A stretch of DNA of 64,000 nt from an uncultured Acidimicrobiales bacterium (GCA_938029215.1 CALHFG010000022.1:62001-126000); one strand, 5' to 3'; shown: positions 35,267 through 44,308, counted from the stretch's first letter. A program made the numbers and translations. The notes: generated by a model not told the origin, from the letters alone.

Positions 35267-35299
35267 CGGATCTTCGGAGGGCCAACCTCCGAAGATCCG
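35267..35299 (+). terminator. Perfect 14-base hairpin after the SpoIID-type gene
   Basis: CGGATCTTCGGAGG (35267-35280) pairs without mismatch with CCTCCGAAGATCCG (35286-35299) around GCCAA. The strong stem ends the wall-protein unit before the ABC exporter, but neither strand has a T-run, so it may act through another mechanism. Confidence 0.55.
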
Positions 35300-35363
35300 T
35301 GGGCTTGGTCGCTTGCTGCGGGGTACCCGACCCGAGTTCAAGCGGACACTACGATTGGGATCC

Positions 35364-36272
35364 TTGACTGCAGTACCGGCCGACGGCCTTCCCCCGCTCG
35401 TTGAGCACGGCAGTGTGCCGCGTTCACCCCTCACCCGGCTCAAGGATGTGTGGGAGTACCGCGAGCTTCTCGGCAATCTCGTCCGACGAGAGCTCAAGGT
35501 GCGATACAAAGACAGCGTCCTCGGGTTCCTCTGGACCCTGCTCAATCCACTGCTGTACCTCGCGGTCTTTAGCGTCGTCTTCGGGCTCGTGCTCGACGCT
35601 GGCGCTCCACGCTATGGCTTGCTGCTGCTATCGGGGCTCCTGGTATGGAATCTCTTTGCCATCGGTCTGGGCAGTGCTACGGCGTCGATCGTCGGGAATG
35701 GGCCGTTGGTTCAGAAGGTGTGGTTCCCGCGAGAAATCTTGCCGATCGCCGCGGTCGGCGCATCGTTTGTGAGCTTCTGTTTCCAGATGGTGGTCCTCAT
35801 CATCGGGCTCGCCGCGTTCGGACATACGCCACAGCTATCCATGCTGTGGCTTCTGATCCCGGCGCTCTTGATCACCCTGTTGTTGGCCACCGGACTCGGT
35901 CTTCTTCTGGGCGCCTACAACGTGTACTACCGCGACACCGGCCACTTCCTGGAATTAGGTTTGCTCGCCTGGTTTTGGTTTACCTGCATCGTGTACCCGT
36001 TCCAGTTCATCGGCGAGGCCCTCGGTGATCGAGCACTGCTGTCGGGGCTTAACCCAATGATGGGCCCGGTGCTGGTGTTCAAGCGGGTGTTATACAACCC
36101 CAACAATGTGTCCGAGGCCGACCAGGTGAAACACTTCAGCTATGTCCTGGGCGAGGGCACTGGGTTCTACCTCCAGATGCTCGGCATCTCATTGGCGTTC
36201 GCGGTCGTGATCCTCGCGCTCGGTGTGCGCGCGTTCTCCCGCCTCGAAGGTGATTTCGGAGAGGTCATCTGA
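35364..36272 (+). CDS. ABC-2 type polysaccharide exporter permease (TagG/Wzm-like)
   Basis: The membrane half of an ABC exporter for lipid-linked polysaccharide, 302 residues from TTG 35364. The amphipathic entrance WEYRELLGNLVRRELKVRYKDSVLGFLWTLLNPL is typical (about residues 30-65, quoted in joined blocks), followed by six membrane segments. The start is uncertain: TTG 35364 lies eight bases after TACGAT, while TTG 35313 or a downstream GTG are possible. The stop overlaps the ATG of the ATPase gene by one base. It exports the product of the glycosyltransferases that follow. Confidence 0.9.
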   Translation: MTAVPADGLPPLVEHGSVPRSPLTRLKDVWEYRELLGNLVRRELKVRYKDSVLGFLWTLLNPLLYLAVFSVVFGLVLDAGAPRYGLLLLSGLLVWNLFAIGLGSATASIVGNGPLVQKVWFPREILPIAAVGASFVSFCFQMVVLIIGLAAFGHTPQLSMLWLLIPALLITLLLATGLGLLLGAYNVYYRDTGHFLELGLLAWFWFTCIVYPFQFIGEALGDRALLSGLNPMMGPVLVFKRVLYNPNNVSEADQVKHFSYVLGEGTGFYLQMLGISLAFAVVILALGVRAFSRLEGDFGEVI

Positions 36273-37519
36273 TGAGCTATACCGCCATCGAGGTTGACAA
36301 CGTAACCAAGACGTTCTCACGCCAGACCGGTGGGTCCACCTCGTTTCTCGAGCGATTCCTCGCCATCGGGCGTGGCGCCAGCGAAGAATTCAACGCTCTC
36401 GACAATGTGGCCTTCGACGTCATGGCGGGCGAGACGATTGGGATTCTTGGGCACAACGGCAGCGGCAAGAGCACGATGCTCAAGGCGATCTCGGGCACCA
36501 TTCGACCGACCAAGGGTGCAGTCCGGGTTCGAGGGTCGATGAGCGCCTTGCTCGAGCTCGGGGCTGGGTTCCATCCCGACCTCACGGGTCGAGAGAACGT
36601 GTACCTCAACGGATCGATCCTCGGATTCTCCAAGCAGCAGATCGACGAAATGATCGACGACATCATCGACTTCTCGGAGATCCCAAACTTCATCGATAGT
36701 CAGGTCAAGAACTACAGCTCGGGTATGTTCGCTCGTCTTGGTTTTGCGGTTGCGGTCAACCTCAAGCCCGACGTGCTGCTCATCGACGAGGTCTTGGCCG
36801 TTGGCGATGAAGCCTTTCAACGTAAATGCCTCGAGCGGGTGCGCGGCTTCCAGCGCGACGGCCGCACGATCGTCTTGGTGACGCACAGCCCCGACATGGT
36901 CCGGTTGTTCTGCGACAAGTGTGTGGTGCTCGACAGCGGGAAGATGATCTACTTCGGCGAACCTCACGACGGGGTCGTGGCATACCGGGATGCACTCGAA
37001 GCCCGCACCGGCGTTCGCCACGGCGATGGAACGCCCACCGAACTCGACCGCGCCGAGGGGGCATCGGTGCAGTTGACTTCGGTCACTGTTTCTGCGCCCG
37101 AGGGTGGGGAGAGTTCCTTTTCTCCTGGCGATTCGGTCGAGGTCACCGTGCGATATGTTGCGGCTGAGCCGCTGGATTCGATGCGACTTGCTATGTGGTT
37201 GTTCTCCCACGACGGAATCATGGTCTCGGCGGTGACGAGCGCCAGCCTTACAGGCGAGGACTTGCTCAATATCCGGCCCGGCCCGGGAGAAGTCACGATT
37301 CGAATCGATGACCTCCCACTGCTCCAGGGAAGCTTCGAAGTCACGATCGCTTTGCAGGATGTCGACGAGACGGTCGAATATGACCGGCAGGAGGCACCGA
37401 CCAGCTTCTCGGTCACTTCCGGAAGTATGCAGGGCGGCCGAGTGAAGCTGAAAACAACGCTCACCCACAGCCAGTCTCCGGCACCGGACTCGACGAAGGC
37501 AGCCCAACCAACCGGATGA
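36272..37519 (+). CDS. ABC exporter ATPase with Wzt-like C-terminal domain (TagH/Wzt)
   Basis: A 415-residue ATPase partner of the preceding permease. Residues 1-245 are the nucleotide-binding domain: Walker A GHNGSGKST, signature YSSGMFARLG and Walker B DVLLIDEVLAVGD. Residues about 265-400 form a beta-rich C-terminal domain like the carbohydrate-binding Wzt_C, which in O-antigen exporters recognises the finished, capped chain end. Its presence suggests that export here also depends on a terminal modification. The start is ATG 36272, overlapping the permease stop. Confidence 0.93.
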   Translation: MSYTAIEVDNVTKTFSRQTGGSTSFLERFLAIGRGASEEFNALDNVAFDVMAGETIGILGHNGSGKSTMLKAISGTIRPTKGAVRVRGSMSALLELGAGFHPDLTGRENVYLNGSILGFSKQQIDEMIDDIIDFSEIPNFIDSQVKNYSSGMFARLGFAVAVNLKPDVLLIDEVLAVGDEAFQRKCLERVRGFQRDGRTIVLVTHSPDMVRLFCDKCVVLDSGKMIYFGEPHDGVVAYRDALEARTGVRHGDGTPTELDRAEGASVQLTSVTVSAPEGGESSFSPGDSVEVTVRYVAAEPLDSMRLAMWLFSHDGIMVSAVTSASLTGEDLLNIRPGPGEVTIRIDDLPLLQGSFEVTIALQDVDETVEYDRQEAPTSFSVTSGSMQGGRVKLKTTLTHSQSPAPDSTKAAQPTG

Positions 37520-37578
37520 GAGTGGTGGCGGCAGGTTGGGCAACGGAGAACGATCTCCCGCGAGAAACCATGCCGTGG

Positions 37579-37594
37579 CGAGCCCGCAGGCTCG
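37579..37594 (+). terminator. Short hairpin after the exporter genes
   Basis: CGAGCC (37579-37584) pairs with GGCTCG (37589-37594) around CGCA, followed by GTTAT. This is a weak terminator candidate in the 143-base gap. Confidence 0.35.
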
Positions 37595-37626
37595 GTTATC
37601 GACTGGCTCGATCACAATCATTCGCG

Positions 37627-37632
37627 TACGCT
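37627..37632 (+). promoter_or_regulatory. Candidate -10 box of the HNH gene
   Basis: TACGCT, 30 bases before ATG 37663. An AAGGAAGG ribosome-binding site lies between, so unlike many genes here the HNH gene seems to have a normal short leader. Confidence 0.4.
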
Positions 37633-37662
37633 CGCGCTCATTCACAAGGAAGGTGAATTGTT

Positions 37663-38154
37663 ATGTCTGTCCTCTTGCTCAATGCAACCTATGAACCCCT
37701 CACCGTCATCAGCTGGCGTCGCGCCATCGTTATGGTTCTCGAGGGCGAGGTAGAGCTGTTGGAGCAGGCCGAAGATCGGACGATTCGAACCTGCGGTGGA
37801 AACGAGTTTCCCTTCCCCGTGGTTGTTCGGCTCTTCAACATGGTCAAGGCGTTTCGCCGCGGTGGCAAGGCACCTTGGACTCGTGCCGCATTGCGGGCCC
37901 GCGACGACAACACGTGCCAGGTCGCAGGTTGCAGCAGCAGCGGAACCACGATCGATCACGTGATTCCTCGTTGCCGCGGTGGTGAGACCACGTGGGAGAA
38001 CACCGTTTTGATGTGCAAGCTGCACAACCAGCGAAAGGGCTCCCGCTCACTGAGCGGAGCTGGAATGAAACTGAAGGTGGAGCCACGGGCACCCAAATAC
38101 AGCGTGGTTCTGGCCAACAAGGCCCACCCTCAGTGGGCTGCCTGGTTGGCCTGA
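37663..38154 (+). CDS. HNH endonuclease domain protein
   Basis: A 163-residue protein of the actinobacterial stand-alone HNH family. The N-terminal half (LLLNATYEPLTVISWRRAI) is the conserved lead-in. The HNH core follows, with cysteines in CQVAGC, IDHVIPRCRGG, WENTVLMC and KLHNQRKG supplying the H-N-H residues and a Cys4 zinc site. Such genes are widespread single-copy chromosomal genes; a DNA nicking or repair role is assumed but unproven. A good AAGGAAGG ribosome-binding site precedes the ATG. It is not visibly linked to the polysaccharide genes around it. Confidence 0.9.
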   Translation: MSVLLLNATYEPLTVISWRRAIVMVLEGEVELLEQAEDRTIRTCGGNEFPFPVVVRLFNMVKAFRRGGKAPWTRAALRARDDNTCQVAGCSSSGTTIDHVIPRCRGGETTWENTVLMCKLHNQRKGSRSLSGAGMKLKVEPRAPKYSVVLANKAHPQWAAWLA

Positions 38155-38173
38155 TGTAACTGTCCGTCGGTTT

Positions 38174-38191
38174 GCCCCGCAGGTGCGGGGC
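38174..38191. terminator. Bidirectional hairpin between convergent genes
   Basis: GCCCCGC (38174-38180) pairs with GCGGGGC (38185-38191) around AGGT between the HNH gene and the convergent membrane protein. A TTT precedes it on the plus strand. It probably separates the two transcripts. Confidence 0.5.
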
Positions 38192-38207
38192 GAGCCGGCG
38201 CGACGAG

Positions 38208-39854
38208 CTAGCGGGCTTGACCGAGCTCCCAGAGGTTGAGCCCGAGCGTCGGGTCAGACGAAACCAGAACGGCGTCTGTCGGGGGTAAGGAGCCGACTGG
38301 CAGGACGACGGCTGTGGCGTCGTCGGGGATCGTGCCAAAGGTGGCTCGTACGGTTGACTGAGGTGACCAGAAGGTCAGGAATTGCGCATGCTGTGACCCG
38401 ATGTGGTCGATCGGGAGTGCCGTCACCTGACCGTCGCCACGAGGAAAGTCGAACGCGAGCTGCGGCGGCACCTGCAGGTGCTGTGCCCACGACAGGACGA
38501 ACAGTGAACCAGCGGCAACGCCGAGGCCAGCGACGGTAAAGAACGCAGTTTCCTCGACTTTGAACGTGAGCGCGATCACGAGCACTGCCAGGACAGCGGC
38601 TAAGGGATACACCCACACCGAGCTGATATCCAGCACATTCTCAAACGGTTTGATCCAGTGCAGGCCAGACGCGTTGCTTTGCGCATTTGGCCCGATCCAA
38701 AACGCTTCGTCGAACGACGCGGTGGCGACGTACCCGGCTGCAAACGTGACCCCGCAGGCGGCGAGCAACCCGAGGGTTCTTGCCGCAATTGCATCCCACA
38801 CCTGCACCGAGTACACGATGACGATCGGCAATAGGTACTCGAGGTATCGGCCATAGGTGAACGCATCCACTCGAGCGGGACTATTCGTGCTTACTCCCGT
38901 GACGAACATGGTTGATAGTGCCGCGGTCCCAAGTAAGGCGAGCGCAACGAACACCGTCGTAGCCCGACCTGTCTGCTGGGGCCGCAACCCGGCTGTGACG
39001 CCGATGAGTCCAACGACGACGAGCCCCGCGGTTGCGGCCACCAAGTAGAAACTTCCACCCACCGCAACTCGAAGAGCCGTCTGAGGGTTGTCGAGCGGAA
39101 ATCGCACAATCTCAGAGATCGAGGTGGACGGGCCACCCTCGACGAGCACCTGAGAGTGAATGGCCGCAGTAAGGAGTCGAAGGAAGACATACCCGAGGGG
39201 TAGCACGATGAGCGGAAGGTTCGAATCGGCTTGCGTGACCCGTTGGGTCAGTCGTGCCCACAGAATCGTGAGAAACGCGGCCAGGACGAGCACGATGGCA
39301 CGGTCATGGGTGGCTGCGGCCAAAAGCATGATCGCCGTCACCTCTACCTGGCGCCATCGACTTGGGAAATCGAGGTATCGGTCCATCACGATCACCGATG
39401 CTGCTGCGAGCACGGTTAGCAGCACTTCAGGAACGACCAGGGCGGAGAATGCGAACGTCGACGCGGTCAAGGCGCCCGCTGTAGCTGCGGCAGCCGAGGT
39501 ATACGGACTGTGCCGAAGTACACGCGTGCCAATGAGGAACAGAAGTGGAGCCAGGGCGCTGACCAGAACGGCGTTGAGAACCAACGCCGCCGTGTGGAAT
39601 GATCCCGGTGAGTTGAAGATCCAAGCCAGCGGAGCCAGCAGGAGTCCGTAGAGGGGTCCGCCTCCTGGGCCTATTCCCTGGGAATCAGATCCAATGAGCC
39701 ACCGAGCGATTAACGGGCCGTTGAGTTCGTCTTGAAAGAGATATGGCGAAGGCATCTGAAACGCCAGAACGATCCTCAGAACGCAGCCAAATACCATCGC
39801 GCCGACGACGACCGATTCGGGTGAGAGAAGCTCTTTGGCAGGGCGCCGGGACAC
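38208..39854 (-). CDS. Polytopic membrane protein, probable GT-C glycosyltransferase
   Basis: A 548-residue protein with about twelve membrane segments and a short extracytoplasmic C-terminal domain (about 450-548) containing FDFPRGDGQVTALPID. The layout matches GT-C enzymes such as ArnT/GT39-like proteins that use polyprenyl-linked sugars. The loop after the first membrane segment has FQDELNGP, whose acidic pair could serve as the catalytic residues. GTG 39854 follows TAGGGT by six bases, so it is preferred over TTG 39860. It converges on the HNH gene and forms part of the surface glycan block. Confidence 0.75.
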   Translation of the reverse strand: MSRRPAKELLSPESVVVGAMVFGCVLRIVLAFQMPSPYLFQDELNGPLIARWLIGSDSQGIGPGGGPLYGLLLAPLAWIFNSPGSFHTAALVLNAVLVSALAPLLFLIGTRVLRHSPYTSAAAATAGALTASTFAFSALVVPEVLLTVLAAASVIVMDRYLDFPSRWRQVEVTAIMLLAAATHDRAIVLVLAAFLTILWARLTQRVTQADSNLPLIVLPLGYVFLRLLTAAIHSQVLVEGGPSTSISEIVRFPLDNPQTALRVAVGGSFYLVAATAGLVVVGLIGVTAGLRPQQTGRATTVFVALALLGTAALSTMFVTGVSTNSPARVDAFTYGRYLEYLLPIVIVYSVQVWDAIAARTLGLLAACGVTFAAGYVATASFDEAFWIGPNAQSNASGLHWIKPFENVLDISSVWVYPLAAVLAVLVIALTFKVEETAFFTVAGLGVAAGSLFVLSWAQHLQVPPQLAFDFPRGDGQVTALPIDHIGSQHAQFLTFWSPQSTVRATFGTIPDDATAVVLPVGSLPPTDAVLVSSDPTLGLNLWELGQAR

Positions 39855-39860
39855 GCCCAA

Positions 39861-39866
39861 ACCCTA
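39861..39866 (-). promoter_or_regulatory. Probable -10 box of the GT-C-like gene
   Basis: TAGGGT on the minus strand with a six-base spacer to GTG 39854. It decides the start against TTG 39860. Confidence 0.5.
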
Positions 39867-39895
39867 GTCCTAGCCGAACGCTCGACCCGTGACGC

Positions 39896-40645
39896 CTACC
39901 TTCGGTCAGCGGTCACCAGATATCCGTCGGAAAGGTCGAATCGATTGAACGGCCGAGATATTTGTGCCAACGGTTCGAACAGTGCGGGCCTGGTGACAAA
40001 CCGGAGCGGTGAGTTTCGGAGAGCTTCGGGGATTTGGCGATGGTTGCTCTCCATCGTTCGGTCAACTTGGTCCAAGTTGACGACGGCCGATGCCTGCCTG
40101 TGGGCCAGGAGGAGCCGCGGCAGGCGCAGCAGGTTGACCCACGGGAACCCATAGGAAGTCACCGAAACGTTGTGGAACCCAGCTTCCTCGATGAGCTGAA
40201 TCAGAGACGCTCGCTCGTATCTGCGGAGATGGCCAACCATCTCATCGTGATGGGTCCAGTACTTCATCCGGGATGGCACCGACGCCACCAATTGGCCGCC
40301 TGGTCGCAAGCGTTGATTGATCATCTGCAGCCATCCAGCGTCATCATCGATGTGTTCGAGGACTTCACAGAATATGACCGCGTCGAATTCCCCTTCCACA
40401 ACTTCGACCATCGCGTCGGCGACCTTGACATCGAGGCGAGCCTTGTCGGCCGCAGGGAGGCGTTCCCACGCCTCGAGAGCGTCGGCGGTGAGTTCGATCG
40501 CCACGCCGGAGTCAAAGCGAGCCAGTAGCTCCCGCGACAAGGTGAGGTCTGCTGCTCCCAACTCAAGAAATCGAGTGCCCGAGCGCAGCTGGCGCAGCAG
40601 TTCGCTGCGGCGGAACAAATAGCGAGGTGGAAGGTAGGTGTTCAT
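39896..40645 (-). CDS. Class I SAM-dependent methyltransferase
   Basis: A 249-residue methyltransferase. The SAM-binding FLELGAADLTLSRELL motif is near residue 26, and DAVIFCEVLEHIDDDAGW near residue 92 is the typical type-11 motif IV region. The ATG overlaps the stop of the upstream glycosyltransferase by four bases (ATGA), so it is part of the glycan operon and probably methylates a sugar or glycolipid intermediate. No membrane segment is apparent. Confidence 0.88.
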   Translation of the reverse strand: MNTYLPPRYLFRRSELLRQLRSGTRFLELGAADLTLSRELLARFDSGVAIELTADALEAWERLPAADKARLDVKVADAMVEVVEGEFDAVIFCEVLEHIDDDAGWLQMINQRLRPGGQLVASVPSRMKYWTHHDEMVGHLRRYERASLIQLIEEAGFHNVSVTSYGFPWVNLLRLPRLLLAHRQASAVVNLDQVDRTMESNHRQIPEALRNSPLRFVTRPALFEPLAQISRPFNRFDLSDGYLVTADRR

Positions 40646-41685
40646 AGGGCTGTGAGTGCCTCCGTTAGGGCTGAACCCAGCGCAGCGTCAGAGAAGTTTC
40701 GGTCATACAGCTTCCGACCCTCTTCGCCGATGACGGCAAGCGCCTCGGGGTTCTTCATCGCCCACTGAATCGAATCGAGCATCGATTGAGCATCTCCGGG
40801 CGTGCACATCACGCAGTTGACCCGGTCGACAAAGCCCGCGGACTGGTGGGCTGGGGTGCGCGCCACCAATACCGGCAGTCCACCGGCGAGGAACTGCACC
40901 GTCTTACCGGTGACAACCCGTGATGCTTGTTCTGTTCCACCGAATGGTCCGCCCATTCCTAAAGAAGCGATCGGGATTTCCACGTTTACGATGTCGGAAA
41001 GCTCCACCCAGGCTGCGTGGTCGATCCTGGGCGGCATCTCCTGGGGCTGGCCACCGATCACCCGCCACACCACATCGTCGTGCTCCAAGGCCTGGATCGC
41101 CTCCCGGACTACGTCCATTCCATGGAGCGGAATCATGGTCGCATAGAAAAGCAAACGGAACCCTGGCCCCGACGCTCGGGGGAGAAGGTCATCCTGAAAC
41201 GCACCGATTGGTATCGCATGCACCTTTGCGGCAGGAATAGCGAAGCGCTCGGAAAGGAGCTGTCGATGTTGCTCGGTGTCGGTCAGCACCGCGGAAGCCG
41301 ATCGAAGAATCAGTCGTTCGATGGGTCTGAGTACGGCACCGGCGAGTTGCCCGGCTCGACCGAACTTTCGCTCCGCTACCAGGGACTCGGTAGCGGATAG
41401 CAAGCAGTCAAACACAAGGGGCCGACCCATGGTCAGCGCACGAACCGGCCAGTAGATTTCGTGCCCTCGGAACCCAAGGATGTACATATCGGGTCGGTGG
41501 CGCACGCGAGCTCGGACCAGTTGCGTGAGCACCTGTCCGTACCGCCACGGCCCCGATGATGAGTTGATGACCTCCACGACGCTGTAGCTCTGTGATTTCA
41601 GTGCCCTCAGAATCGAGACCGTGCGTACGTATTCAGGGTTGCTGTATGCAAGGACGTAGCAGACGATGGGCCGTTCGGATGACAC
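40642..41685 (-). CDS. GT4-like glycosyltransferase
   Basis: A 347-residue GT-B glycosyltransferase. VCYVLAYSNPEYVRTVSILRAL is the N-terminal acceptor-domain opening (first ten residues after the start region). In the C-terminal half FRLLFYATMIPLHGMDVVREAI and KTVQFLAGGLPVLVAR mark the donor domain. Start choice: the frame is open to 41841, overlapping rfbC, but GTG 41685 lies four bases after the rfbC stop and GTG 41715 is a second candidate. It is downstream of rfbC and overlaps the methyltransferase gene by four bases. Confidence 0.85.
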   Translation of the reverse strand: MSSERPIVCYVLAYSNPEYVRTVSILRALKSQSYSVVEVINSSSGPWRYGQVLTQLVRARVRHRPDMYILGFRGHEIYWPVRALTMGRPLVFDCLLSATESLVAERKFGRAGQLAGAVLRPIERLILRSASAVLTDTEQHRQLLSERFAIPAAKVHAIPIGAFQDDLLPRASGPGFRLLFYATMIPLHGMDVVREAIQALEHDDVVWRVIGGQPQEMPPRIDHAAWVELSDIVNVEIPIASLGMGGPFGGTEQASRVVTGKTVQFLAGGLPVLVARTPAHQSAGFVDRVNCVMCTPGDAQSMLDSIQWAMKNPEALAVIGEEGRKLYDRNFSDAALGSALTEALTAL

Positions 41686-41689
41686 GCCG

Positions 41690-42292
41690 CTAGCCGAAGA
41701 ATTGAGAGGTGTCACCAAGCGCCTGAAGTGAGGGCGCCTCCCGGTCTTTGTCCGAGACGGTCGCTCGATCGGGTGCGATCGGCCAGTCGATCCCGAGCGC
41801 CGGGTCACACCACAGCAACGCGCGATCACAGGCGGGGTCATAGAAGCCGCCGCTCACCTTGTAGGAGATCATCGTGTCCGGTTCCAATGTGCAGAAACCG
41901 TGGGCAAAGCCGGGAGGAATCCACAGCTGCGTGCCGCTCGCGGGATCAAGGCGGACCGCGACGTGATCACCGAAAGTGGCCGAGCTGTGTCGGATGTCTA
42001 CCGCCACGTCGATGAGGGCGCCACGAGTACATCGGATCAGTTTTCCTTGAGCGGACGGAGCGACCTGAAAGTGCAGGCCTCGGACCGTTCCCGGTTGGGC
42101 GGACAGGCTCTCGTTGTCCTGTACGAAGTCTGCGTCAATGCCGAGCTCGGCAGAGGTCCGACGATTGTAGGTTTCGGTGAAATACCCGCGATCGTCACCG
42201 AATCGCTTCGGGGTGTACTGGATGACGCCATCGATCTTGTCTACGAGCACGGTGACGAGCCTAGAGTCTGGGGTCGCCCGGGTCAGGGACAT
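41690..42292 (-). CDS. rfbC: dTDP-4-dehydrorhamnose 3,5-epimerase
   Basis: A cupin-fold epimerase of the dTDP-L-rhamnose pathway, third step. Visible motifs are FGDDRGYFTETYN, the catalytic-region RGLHFQ, and IPPGFAHGFCTL with its conserved histidine. Start choice: ATG 42292 has GGTGGG about three to eight bases upstream but overlaps the membrane-protein gene by 32 bases. GTG 42250, right after that stop, gives a protein whose N-terminus matches the usual family length. rfbA and rfbB lie 5 kb away and rfbD was not found in the window. Confidence 0.93.
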   Translation of the reverse strand: MSLTRATPDSRLVTVLVDKIDGVIQYTPKRFGDDRGYFTETYNRRTSAELGIDADFVQDNESLSAQPGTVRGLHFQVAPSAQGKLIRCTRGALIDVAVDIRHSSATFGDHVAVRLDPASGTQLWIPPGFAHGFCTLEPDTMISYKVSGGFYDPACDRALLWCDPALGIDWPIAPDRATVSDKDREAPSLQALGDTSQFFG

Positions 42293-43181
42293 CTTCCCAC
42301 CCTGACGGCCCGGTCCGAAGCGACGCGAAGGCGCCCCGGCCCTCGAGTAGGAGCACGCCGAGTGCGACGGTAACGATCCAAGCAATGTCATCAATCCCCG
42401 CAACCAGATAGCCGAGAGAAGCAGGTAGTTCGACCAACGTTGCCGTCACGCCCGCAAGCACTTCGCGAAGCCCAATTCCTGAGGGGAAGAAGCCAGCAGC
42501 GGACGACAGCGCTCCGACCGCGACCAATGCCAGCGAATCGCTTCCCGGTTCGAATCCGAGCGCCCAGACCAAGAGCATGTACCGAATGGCCAAGGTCCCC
42601 ACAAGCCCGGCCGAGCCAGCCAGAACACCGAGCCAAATGACTACAGATCGAGCCAGGCGCCAACCCATGATGGCGCTCGCACCCAAGGCGCCGACCCCGG
42701 CGGCGGCGATGGGCCAGCCCGCGAACGCCCCAAGATCGAGCAGCGGGCGGACCGCGGCAACCAAGGAAAGTCCGAGCCAGGCGAGGGCACCGCAGGCGGT
42801 TGCGCCCGTAGCCTGCCCTGCAGAAGCTCCTCTGCCCATGAGATCTGCGGTTCGAACCACAACGGCGCCAGGGAGAGGAAGAAGGTTGGCCGCCGAACCC
42901 ATCAATGTGATGCGAAGTGCGTCGCGACGACCAATGGCGATGCCGATGAGCCGACTCTGCATCTGGTAGCTGAACGCGTTCGCCAGCAGCGTCGATGGAA
43001 CCAGGGCCACGGCCGCCACGCCGTGAAGAATACGAAACTCCTCAACCTCCTCAGCGGGGAACCGCACGATGGCGACCACGAAGAAGCCAATGAACAGACT
43101 AAGCAGAAGCGCAAGCTGTCTTGGTGAGAAACGATGACTACGGAGCCTGCCCACCCATTCGAAGAAGTTCCTGAGCAGCAC
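42261..43181 (-). CDS. Lysylphosphatidylglycerol synthetase-type flippase-like membrane protein
   Basis: A 306-residue integral membrane protein of the UPF0104/LPG synthase transmembrane family, with about eight segments. Family features are LLANAFSYQMQSR, the GSAANLLPLPGAVVVR segment near residue 95 and the FFPSGIGLREVLAG segment near residue 236. Within glycan loci such proteins are thought to move or supply lipid-linked intermediates. GTG 43181 lies six bases after TAAGTT. It is divergent from the glycosyltransferase at 43283 and probably cotranscribed with rfbC and the next genes. Confidence 0.85.
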   Translation of the reverse strand: MLLRNFFEWVGRLRSHRFSPRQLALLLSLFIGFFVVAIVRFPAEEVEEFRILHGVAAVALVPSTLLANAFSYQMQSRLIGIAIGRRDALRITLMGSAANLLPLPGAVVVRTADLMGRGASAGQATGATACGALAWLGLSLVAAVRPLLDLGAFAGWPIAAAGVGALGASAIMGWRLARSVVIWLGVLAGSAGLVGTLAIRYMLLVWALGFEPGSDSLALVAVGALSSAAGFFPSGIGLREVLAGVTATLVELPASLGYLVAGIDDIAWIVTVALGVLLLEGRGAFASLRTGPSGWEDVPDPGDPRL

Positions 43182-43187
43182 GAGCCG

Positions 43188-43193
43188 AACTTA
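43188..43193 (-). promoter_or_regulatory. Probable -10 box of the flippase-rfbC unit
   Basis: TAAGTT on the minus strand with a six-base spacer to GTG 43181, in the 101-base divergent gap. Confidence 0.45.
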
Positions 43194-43270
43194 GTTCGGA
43201 TGTAGCCACGAACTGGGCACGGTGTGAAATCCTGCGGCTGCCAGTCGCCGAGGCGGACCGATGCAGCAAC

Positions 43271-43276
43271 TACCGT
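43271..43276 (+). promoter_or_regulatory. Probable -10 box of the 43283 glycosyltransferase
   Basis: TACCGT with a six-base spacer to GTG 43283. Confidence 0.5.
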
Positions 43277-43282
43277 GACGAC

Positions 43283-44272
43283 GTGCACCTCGTGGTCATT
43301 TCGATATGCAAGGACGAGGAGTCGACGATTGGCGAAGTCCTGGATCGGGTTCCGAAGTCGATTCCTGGAATTTCCTCCATCGACAAACTGGTGGTCAGCG
43401 ATGGCTCGAGCGACGACACTGCCGCTGTCGCTCGAGCTCATGGTGCGGTTGTGATCGAGGGGACAGAGCAACGACGGTTAGCGTTCCGATTTCAACAGGC
43501 AATCGACACTGCGCTCGAGATGGGTGCAGACATTGCCGTGAACATAGATGGCGATCTTCAGTTCGACTCCGGCGACATTCCCCACCTGGTCGGACCGATC
43601 GTTGCCGGAGAGGCCGACTTCGTTGCGGCGGACCGCTTCACCGATGCCGAGACCGGTCAGCGTCGAAAGCCTGAGAACATGCCGTCGGGCAAGTACTGGG
43701 GAAACCGGCTCGGAGCGAAGGTCGTCAGTGCCCTGTCCAGTCGTGATTTCAACGATGTCACCTGTGGGTTTCGCGCCTACAACCGAGACGCACTTCTGTC
43801 GATCAACATCAACACCAAGTACACCTATACCCAGGAGACATTCCAGATTCTGGCTCAAACCGGCAAGGCGATCGAGACGGTCCCGACCCATGTGACGTAC
43901 TACCCAGGGCGCCGATCCCGTGTGGTGACGAGCTTCTGGGGTTTCCTGGCAACGAGCGCAGTGAACATTCTGCGCTCGTATCGAGACTTCGCGCCCCTGC
44001 GCTTTTTCGTTGCACTGGGCCTGTTGCCCTTGTTGTCCGGTGCGCTCTCAGTCGGTTTCGTCGGGGTCCACTGGCTTCGAACGAGCAAGACCTCGCCGTA
44101 TACGAGCATCGGGATCCTCGGAGCGTATGCCTTCTCGCTCGGAATCATTTTGATTGTTGTTGGGCTGGTTGCAGACATGTTGGTGAGATCCACCCGAAAC
44201 CAAGAAAAGATCTTGCGGCTACTGAAAGAAGAGCGATACTCCGCCTCGACGGTCGACGAAGCCGAGTTGTAA
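43283..44272 (+). CDS. GT2 family polyprenyl-phosphate sugar transferase (DPM1/DGT-like)
   Basis: A 329-residue GT-A enzyme. ICKDEESTIGEVLDRVP, VVSDGSSDDTAAVA and the metal-binding NIDGDLQFD motif mark the catalytic domain (1-225); two membrane segments follow at about 235-300. The architecture is that of dolichyl/undecaprenyl-phosphate glycosyltransferases, which make the lipid-linked sugar donors used by GT-C enzymes such as the one at 38208. GTG 43283 follows TACCGT by six bases. Confidence 0.9.
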   Translation: MHLVVISICKDEESTIGEVLDRVPKSIPGISSIDKLVVSDGSSDDTAAVARAHGAVVIEGTEQRRLAFRFQQAIDTALEMGADIAVNIDGDLQFDSGDIPHLVGPIVAGEADFVAADRFTDAETGQRRKPENMPSGKYWGNRLGAKVVSALSSRDFNDVTCGFRAYNRDALLSININTKYTYTQETFQILAQTGKAIETVPTHVTYYPGRRSRVVTSFWGFLATSAVNILRSYRDFAPLRFFVALGLLPLLSGALSVGFVGVHWLRTSKTSPYTSIGILGAYAFSLGIILIVVGLVADMLVRSTRNQEKILRLLKEERYSASTVDEAEL

Positions 44273-44308
44273 CCCACCTTGCGCAACGGCCTCTGAGATA
44301 CTGGAGGG

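Noticed and set aside
36317-37645. 442-codon minus-strand open frame
   Set aside because: Antisense to the exporter ATPase, whose Walker and signature motifs are unambiguous. The antisense product has a low-complexity, His/Arg-rich look without a family.
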